10,426 bases of DNA from Bacteroidota bacterium. GTDB lineage: Bacteria; Bacteroidota; Bacteroidia; Chitinophagales; Chitinophagaceae. A program made the translations under genes and the position numbers. Location: positions 1-10,426 of the forward strand of contig JAEVYV010000039.1 of assembly GCA_023392575.1 (NCBI GenBank), in the 5' to 3' direction. The notes beneath the pieces were generated by a model. The model was given only the letters and a program-made list of their open reading frames with translations, had not been told where the DNA came from and searched no databases. Shown here one piece after another: positions 5,487 through 10,426 of the stretch. How positions within the stretch are numbered: the stretch's first letter is position 1; every line of letters starts with the position of its first letter.

Positions 5487-7165
5487 ACGAATTAAATAAA
5501 TACAGCAGGGTACTTACCCAAGACGAAACCCAGCCGGCCGCCCAGGCCATGCTTTACGGCATTGGCTTAACCGATAACGATTTGAATAAGGCACAGGTGG
5601 GCATTGTCAGCATGGGCTACGACGGCAACACCTGCAACATGCACCTGAACGATCTGGCAAAGATTGTAAAGCAGGGTGTATGGGACAGCGACCTGGTGGG
5701 CCTGATCTTTAACACCATCGGCGTGAGCGACGGCATGAGCAATGGCACCGATGGCATGCGTTATTCCCTGGTTAGCCGGGATATTATTGCGGATTCCATT
5801 GAAGCCGTGTGCGGTGCACAGTATTACGATGCGGTGATTGCCTTGCCGGGTTGCGACAAAAACATGCCGGGCTCTGTGATTGCTATGGGAAGGTTGAACC
5901 GTCCCTCCATTATGGTGTATGGCGGAACCATTGCGCCGGGCCACCATAATGGGCAAGACCTGAATATTGTCTCAGCTTTTGAAGCGCTGGGACAAAAGAT
6001 CGCCGGCACGATCACCGAAGAAGATTTTCGTTGCGTGGTAAAAGCTTCCTGCCCCGGCGCCGGCGCTTGTGGGGGCATGTACACGGCCAACACCATGGCG
6101 GCGGCTATTGAAGCCCTGGGCATGAGCCTGCCCTACTCTTCTTCCAATCCTGCCATCAGCGAGGAAAAAAAGAAAGAATGCCTGGAAGCAGGAAAAGCCA
6201 TCAGGCATCTTTTGGAAAAAGATATCAAGCCAAAAGACATCATGACCCGCAAGGCATTTGAAAATGCCATCACCGTGATCATGGCCCTCGGCGGCTCCAC
6301 CAATGCGGTCCTGCATTTAATTGCCATGGCAAAAAGTGTGGACGTTGCATTGACGCAGGATGACTTTCAAATCATCAGCAACAAAATTCCCGTACTGGCC
6401 GATTTTAAACCCAGTGGCAAATATCTGATGCAGGACCTGCATCAGCATGGCGGCATTCCTTCGGTAATGAAATATTTGTGGCAACAAGGTTTCCTGCATG
6501 GCGACTGCCTGACGGTCACCGGCAAAACCGTGGCCGAAAACCTGGCCCAGGTACCCGATCTGGATTTCACCAAACAACACATCATCCACCCCGTTCAAAA
6601 CCCGCTGAAGCCAACCGGTCATTTACAAATCCTTTATGGCAATCTGGCCGAAGGCGGAAGTGTGGCCAAGATCAGTGGAAAAGAAGGGGAACGGTTTGAA
6701 GGACCGGCACGGGTATTCGACGGCGAGTTTGAATTGATCAACGGCATCAACTCCGGAAAAATAAAAGCCGGCGACGTAGTGGTCATCCGCTATGTAGGGC
6801 CCAAAGGCGGACCCGGCATGCCCGAAATGCTGAAACCCACTTCTGCCATCATTGGCGCCGGACTGGGTAAGTCGGTTGCCTTGATTACAGACGGCAGGTT
6901 CAGCGGAGGCACACACGGATTTGTGGTCGGGCACATCACTCCCGAGGCTTATGACGGCGGCGCCATTGCACTCGTACAAGATGAGGACCGCATTGAAATA
7001 GACGCCATCCAAAACGCCATCACACTTAAGGTTGCCCCGGAGGAGTTGGAAAAGAGAAGGCAGCAGTGGAAAAAACCAGCGCTAAAAGCCACAAAAGGAA
7101 TTTTGTTCAAATATGCCCACTGTGTGAAAGACGCCAGCCAGGGCTGTGTTACAGACGAAGCCTAA
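5483..7165 (+). CDS. ilvD: Dihydroxy-acid dehydratase
   Basis: A 560-residue enzyme of the IlvD/Edd family that dehydrates 2,3-dihydroxy-isovalerate and 2,3-dihydroxy-3-methylvalerate to the matching 2-keto acids in the cytoplasm. Three likely iron-sulfur cysteines are visible: Cys51 in GNTCNMHL, Cys124 in GCDKNMPG and Cys196 in GAGACGGMYTANTM. Having Cys51 and a compact length (the E. coli enzyme is longer and has no Cys at the first site) points to the [2Fe-2S], oxygen-tolerant class known from plants and mycobacteria. The C-terminal signature TDGRFSGGTHGFVVGHITPEA is complete, with the presumed catalytic Ser474. The start overlaps the ilvE stop by 4 bases. The cofactor class is inferred from motifs. 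Confidence 0.96.
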   Translation: MNELNKYSRVLTQDETQPAAQAMLYGIGLTDNDLNKAQVGIVSMGYDGNTCNMHLNDLAKIVKQGVWDSDLVGLIFNTIGVSDGMSNGTDGMRYSLVSRDIIADSIEAVCGAQYYDAVIALPGCDKNMPGSVIAMGRLNRPSIMVYGGTIAPGHHNGQDLNIVSAFEALGQKIAGTITEEDFRCVVKASCPGAGACGGMYTANTMAAAIEALGMSLPYSSSNPAISEEKKKECLEAGKAIRHLLEKDIKPKDIMTRKAFENAITVIMALGGSTNAVLHLIAMAKSVDVALTQDDFQIISNKIPVLADFKPSGKYLMQDLHQHGGIPSVMKYLWQQGFLHGDCLTVTGKTVAENLAQVPDLDFTKQHIIHPVQNPLKPTGHLQILYGNLAEGGSVAKISGKEGERFEGPARVFDGEFELINGINSGKIKAGDVVVIRYVGPKGGPGMPEMLKPTSAIIGAGLGKSVALITDGRFSGGTHGFVVGHITPEAYDGGAIALVQDEDRIEIDAIQNAITLKVAPEELEKRRQQWKKPALKATKGILFKYAHCVKDASQGCVTDEA

Positions 7166-7196
7166 GCATTGATTGTTGAATTTTTAAAACGCACGT

Positions 7197-8945
7197 ATGC
7201 AAACACTGGAAGTTGAAAAAAAGAAATCAATCAAAAAAATAGCCGAATCGCTGAGCGGAAGCGAAGCACTACTGAAGGCATTGGAGGCAGAAGGGGTCGA
7301 CACCATCTTTGGCTATCCCGGCGGCGCCATCATGCCTATTTACGATGCTTTATACGATTATAATGACCAGTTAAAACATATTCTTGTCCGGCACGAGCAG
7401 GGTGCCATACATGCCGCCCAGGGCTATGCCCGGTCTTCGGGAAACGTAGGCGTTGTGTTTGCAACCAGCGGTCCGGGAGCTACCAATTTGGTGACTGGTT
7501 TGGCCGATGCGCAAATTGACAGCACTCCGGTAGTGTGCATCACCGGACAGGTGTTTGCGCATCTGCTGGGCACGGATGCTTTTCAGGAAACAGATGTCAT
7601 CAACATCACGACGCCGGTAACCAAATGGAATTATCAGGTGACAGATGCTACCGAAATTCCCACAGTACTGGCCAAAGCGTTTTATATTGCCAAAAGCGGA
7701 AGACCCGGTCCGGTGCTCATAGACATCACCAAAAACGCACAGCTGCAACTTTTCGAATACCTGGGTTACGAAAAATGCGATCACATCCGAAGCTATCGCC
7801 CCAAGCCCATTGTCCGGAAGGAATACATAGAGGAAGCGGCAAAACTGATCAACGAAGCAGAGCGGCCCTTTGTCATTTTTGGCCAGGGTGTGATCCTGGG
7901 CAAGGCCGAAAAAGAGTTCAACGCCTTTCTGGAAAAATCAGGCATTCCGGCCGCGTGGACCATCATGGGGATGAGCGCCATTCCTACCGATCACCCCCAG
8001 GCTGTGGGCATGTTGGGCATGCACGGCAACTATGGCCCCAATGTATTGACCAACGAATGCGATGTGCTCATTGCCATTGGCATGCGTTTCGACGACCGGG
8101 TTACCGGCCGTCTGGACAAATACGCCAAACAGGCCAAACTCATTCACCTCGATATTGATCCTGCGGAAATTGACAAAAATGTAAAAGCCACCGTGCCTGT
8201 ATGGGGCGATTGCAAAGAAACGCTGCCGCTTCTTACAGAAGCATTAGAACAAAAGGTTTATCCTCAATGGCTGCAGCGTTTCCGGGACTTTCAAAAGAAA
8301 GAAGAAGAAAAAGTGATCCACGAAGAACTGAACCCAACCGGAGAAACATTGAGCATGGGTGAAGTAATAAAAACTTTAAACGAATTAACCAACGGCGATG
8401 CCATCATCGTAACCGATGTAGGACAACACCAGATGGTGGCCTGCCGGTATGCACGGTTCAACCAATCGAAAAGCAATATTACCAGCGGCGGCCTGGGCAC
8501 CATGGGTTTTGCCTTGCCGGCAGCCATTGGCGCCAAATACGGGGCTCCGGAAAGAACGGTGGTGGCGGTTATTGGCGACGGCGGTTTTCAAATGACCCTG
8601 CAGGAGTTGGGCACCATCATGCAGTTTCGTCCGGAGGTAAAAATTTTGATCCTCAACAACAGCTTCTTAGGTATGGTTCGCCAGTGGCAGCAGTTGTTCC
8701 ACGAAAAAAGATACTCGTTTGTGGACATTACCAGCCCCGACTTTGTACAAGTGGCCAAAGGATTTGGCATTGCCGGCAAAAGCATTTCAAAAAGAGAAGA
8801 GATCAAAACAGCCCTTAAGGAAATGCTGGACCACCCGGGCAGTTATCTGCTGGAAGTGATGGTAGGAAAAGAAAACAATGTGTTTCCCATGGTGCCGCAG
8901 GGACGTGGAGTAGCGGAGATTGTTTTGAGTAAAGAAGAAGTGTAA
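7197..8945 (+). CDS. ilvB: Acetolactate synthase, large (catalytic) subunit
   Basis: A 582-residue thiamine-diphosphate enzyme that condenses pyruvate with pyruvate or 2-ketobutyrate to give acetolactate or acetohydroxybutyrate, the committed step. The N-terminal ThDP domain has FGYPGGAIMPIYDAL (38-52) and the catalytic Glu67 in RHEQGAIHAAQGYAR. The middle FAD-binding-type domain includes FGQGVILGKA and GMLGMHGNYGPNVL. The C-terminal ThDP motif starts at GDGGFQMT (460-467) and ends with Asn487-Asn488, binding Mg-diphosphate, followed by GMVRQWQQLFHEKRYS typical of biosynthetic AHAS. The first 20 residues are a Lys-rich extension before the conserved SGSEALLKALEAEGV. The gene starts 31 bases after ilvD. 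Partnering with the adjacent IlvN marks it as anabolic rather than the catabolic acetoin enzyme. Confidence 0.97.
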   Translation: MQTLEVEKKKSIKKIAESLSGSEALLKALEAEGVDTIFGYPGGAIMPIYDALYDYNDQLKHILVRHEQGAIHAAQGYARSSGNVGVVFATSGPGATNLVTGLADAQIDSTPVVCITGQVFAHLLGTDAFQETDVINITTPVTKWNYQVTDATEIPTVLAKAFYIAKSGRPGPVLIDITKNAQLQLFEYLGYEKCDHIRSYRPKPIVRKEYIEEAAKLINEAERPFVIFGQGVILGKAEKEFNAFLEKSGIPAAWTIMGMSAIPTDHPQAVGMLGMHGNYGPNVLTNECDVLIAIGMRFDDRVTGRLDKYAKQAKLIHLDIDPAEIDKNVKATVPVWGDCKETLPLLTEALEQKVYPQWLQRFRDFQKKEEEKVIHEELNPTGETLSMGEVIKTLNELTNGDAIIVTDVGQHQMVACRYARFNQSKSNITSGGLGTMGFALPAAIGAKYGAPERTVVAVIGDGGFQMTLQELGTIMQFRPEVKILILNNSFLGMVRQWQQLFHEKRYSFVDITSPDFVQVAKGFGIAGKSISKREEIKTALKEMLDHPGSYLLEVMVGKENNVFPMVPQGRGVAEIVLSKEEV

Positions 8946-9020
8946 TGATACAGGAACGGTCAAAAGTGAAACAATACGCTGGCTTTTGACTTTTGATTTT
9001 TGACTTTTTAATTCATACGC
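8946..9020 (+). repeat. Heptamer repeat array in the ilvB-ilvN spacer
   Basis: Four consecutive 7-base units fill 8983-9010: CTTTTGA, CTTTTGA, TTTTTGA, CTTTTTA. An inverted copy of the unit, TCAAAAG, lies at 8960-8966, and GTCAAAAG (8959-8966) pairs with CTTTTGAC (8983-8990) to form an 8-bp stem with a U-rich sequence after it. This resembles a weak terminator or an RNA processing site in the middle of the operon. The array ends 10 bases before the ilvN start, leaving no room for a Shine-Dalgarno site. Confidence 0.75.
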
Positions 9021-9611
9021 ATGCAAAAACAGGAGTTCACCATAACAGTTTATACCGAGAACCAGATCGGTTTGCTGAACCGTATTGCCATCATCTTCTC
9101 CCGCAGAAAGATCAATGTGGAAAGCCTGAACACCTCACCTTCCGAAGTGGACAGCGTTCACCGCTTTACCATTGTGATCAACGAAGTGGAAGACGTGGTG
9201 CGAAAACTGTGTCGGCAGATTGAAAAACAGGTGGAGGTATTAAAGGCTTATTACAATACTTCCGATGAAATTGTGTGGCAGGAGTTGGCCTTGTACAAAG
9301 TACCCACCAATGAAATTGCCGAGAAAGTAAAGGTAGAAAGATTGCTGCGGCAATACGGTGCCAGAGCGGTGGTGATCCGCCACGACTATACCGTGTTTGA
9401 AACCACGGGCCACCGCGAGGAAACCGATGCTTTGGTGAAAGTATTGGAACCCTATGGGCTGATTGAGTTTGTGCGCAGCGCCCGGGTGGCCATCATTAAA
9501 AACAGCACGGGCTTTCATGAAAAACTCAAAGAGTTTGAACAAAAAGAACCCGGCGAGGACGTGGTGGAGAATGAGTTCCTGGATAAAAAAGAAGAAGTGT
9601 TTTCGATGTAA
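9021..9611 (+). CDS. ilvN: Acetolactate synthase, small (regulatory) subunit
   Basis: A 196-residue regulatory subunit that activates IlvB and confers feedback inhibition by valine. The N-terminal ACT domain spans about residues 4-78 (FTITVYTENQIGLLNRIAI...). Gly17 and Asn32, in ENQIGLLNRIAIIFSRRKINVESL, align with Gly14 and Asn29 of E. coli IlvH, residues known for valine binding, so feedback inhibition is probably kept. A C-terminal regulatory domain runs from about residue 88 (WQELALYKVPTNEIAEK) to about 165 (RSARVAIIKNSTGF). An acidic tail of about 25 residues follows (LKEFEQKEPGEDVVENEFLDKKEEVF), making it slightly longer than the common 160-175 residues. The start at 9021 directly precedes the ACT domain and fits the family. 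Confidence 0.95.
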   Translation: MQKQEFTITVYTENQIGLLNRIAIIFSRRKINVESLNTSPSEVDSVHRFTIVINEVEDVVRKLCRQIEKQVEVLKAYYNTSDEIVWQELALYKVPTNEIAEKVKVERLLRQYGARAVVIRHDYTVFETTGHREETDALVKVLEPYGLIEFVRSARVAIIKNSTGFHEKLKEFEQKEPGEDVVENEFLDKKEEVFSM

Positions 9612-9615
9612 GGGA

Positions 9616-9691
9616 AGTTCATGGTTCATAGTTGATAGTTCATAGCTTGGGCATACTACGAAGCGTCCACGAACCATGATCTATGAATCAC
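9616..9691 (+). repeat. Inverted heptamer arrays in the ilvN-ilvC spacer
   Basis: Four 7-base units stand in a row at 9616-9643: AGTTCAT, GGTTCAT, AGTTGAT, AGTTCAT. On the other side of a central spacer, three degenerate units of the opposite orientation follow at 9671-9691 (GAACCAT, GATCTAT, GAATCAC). The arms can fold into an imperfect hairpin of about 21 positions with about five mismatches, two or more of which are G·U in RNA. The unit differs from the one in the ilvB-ilvN spacer, but the 7-base period is the same. Confidence 0.72.
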
Positions 9692-9808
9692 CAACCTGTC
9701 GAATAGAATTACCAAACGTACCAGAGTGCGACGCAACAAAAGCATCATAGCAGCATTATTGCTTAGTACAAAAAAAATTAAATAACCAACAACTTAAAAT
9801 CAATAACA

Positions 9809-10426
9809 ATGGCAAAATTAAATTTCGGTGGTGTGGAAGAAAATGTAGTGACTCGTGAAGAGTTCCCGCTTTCAAAAGCACAAGAAGTTTTAAAAAATGA
9901 AACAGTCGCCGTAATTGGCTATGGCGTTCAGGGCCCCGGACAGGCATTGAACCAAAGAGACAATGGAATCAAGGTAATTGTGGGACAACGCCGCAATTCC
10001 AAATCCTGGGATAAAGCGGTTAAAGATGGTTTTGTTCCCGGCGAAACCCTGTTTGAAATTGAAGAGGCTCTGGAAAAAGGCACCATCATTTGCTATTTAT
10101 TGAGCGATGCGGCACAAATTCAATTGTGGCCCACTGTGAAAAAACATTTAACGCCCGGCAAGGCCCTTTATTTTTCCCACGGCTTTGGCATCACCTATAA
10201 CGATCAGACAGGAATTGTTCCGCCTGCCGATGTCGATGTGTTTTTGGTAGCTCCCAAAGGCTCCGGAACTTCTCTGCGCCGTATGTTTTTGCAAGGCCGT
10301 GGACTAAACAGCAGCTATGCTATTTTCCAGGACGCTACCGGCCGTGCTTTTGAAAGAGTGATTGCGCTGGGTATTGCCGTAGGTAGTGGTTATTTGTTCG
10401 AAACCGATTTCCGTAAGGAAGTGTAC
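9809..10426 (+). CDS. ilvC: Ketol-acid reductoisomerase, N-terminal part (partial)
   Basis: The first 206 codons are in the window; the gene continues past the right edge. The enzyme isomerises and reduces acetolactate or acetohydroxybutyrate to the dihydroxy acids used by IlvD, with Mg and NADPH. The Rossmann motif is VAVIGYGVQGPGQALNQRDNG (residues 33-53), with GPG in place of the common GHA found in most bacterial enzymes; this variant resembles Bacteroidota and fungal enzymes. The loop GQRRNSKSW (59-67), with Arg and Ser residues, suggests NADPH use. The substrate-side motif YFSHGFGI (121-128) holds the conserved His124, and APKGSG (148-153) is present. The knotted C-terminal domain with the metal-binding residues is outside the window. 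The ATG follows an A-rich leader with no Shine-Dalgarno site, and lies 197 bases after ilvN, so a promoter of its own is possible. Confidence 0.96.
   Translation, partial: MAKLNFGGVEENVVTREEFPLSKAQEVLKNETVAVIGYGVQGPGQALNQRDNGIKVIVGQRRNSKSWDKAVKDGFVPGETLFEIEEALEKGTIICYLLSDAAQIQLWPTVKKHLTPGKALYFSHGFGITYNDQTGIVPPADVDVFLVAPKGSGTSLRRMFLQGRGLNSSYAIFQDATGRAFERVIALGIAVGSGYLFETDFRKEVY

Noticed and set aside
7166..7196. Possible regulatory element in the ilvD-ilvB spacer
   Set aside because: Only 31 A/T-rich bases with no hairpin, repeat or Shine-Dalgarno site.
8787..9026. Minus-strand ORF with a KSQKSKVKSQ stretch over the ilvB-ilvN spacer
   Set aside because: The repeated peptide is simply the translation of the 7-base DNA repeats, and the rest is antisense to ilvB.
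9240..9677. Minus-strand 145-codon ORF over ilvN, beginning in the second heptamer array
   Set aside because: It is antisense to ilvN, whose domains are complete, and its N-terminal part translates the repeat array.

Overview
The window looks like a chromosomal segment of a Bacteroidota bacterium, most likely of the Chitinophagaceae type. The reasons are moderate GC content, almost no Shine-Dalgarno sequences but A/T-rich leaders before most starts, lipoproteins with short lipoboxes, an ECF sigma factor paired with a small single-pass membrane protein, and a ketol-acid reductoisomerase of the 'GYGVQGPGQ' form familiar from Bacteroidota. This placement is inferred from family resemblance, not from a search.

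Left part (1-2228, all minus strand): in transcription order, a 298-residue lipoprotein of unknown function, a 146-residue lipocalin-like lipoprotein, an ECF sigma-70 factor, and the start of a membrane-anchored protein that is probably its anti-sigma factor. The sigma and anti-sigma genes overlap by one base (TGATG), and the lipocalin-like lipoprotein ends 17 bases before the sigma gene, so these three are probably one transcript. Divergent from this block is a stand-alone FGGY-family kinase, best read as gluconokinase (2491-3990).

Right part (about 4378-10426, plus strand): the branched-chain amino acid operon ilvE-ilvD-ilvB-ilvN-ilvC, with ilvC cut by the window edge. It encodes the acetolactate synthase holoenzyme (IlvB/IlvN), reductoisomerase (IlvC), dihydroxy-acid dehydratase (IlvD) and the final transaminase (IlvE), which is the whole common pathway to valine and isoleucine apart from threonine deaminase.

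The most interesting element lies in the 600-base gap before ilvE. A 33-codon leader ORF (4417-4518) contains nine consecutive Val/Ile codons. It is followed by a near-perfect intrinsic terminator (4537-4569) placed 23 bases before the ilvE start. A G-rich segment near the end of the leader ORF (4498-4505) can pair with the terminator's 5' arm to form an antiterminator. This is the full layout of a ribosome-mediated transcription attenuator sensing Val/Ile-tRNA charging, with an additional 12-bp hairpin over the leader start codon.

A second oddity is that two spacers inside the operon (ilvB-ilvN and ilvN-ilvC) carry degenerate tandem arrays of exactly 7-bp units, each facing inverted copies of the same unit. 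No tRNA, rRNA, CRISPR or mobile element was seen.
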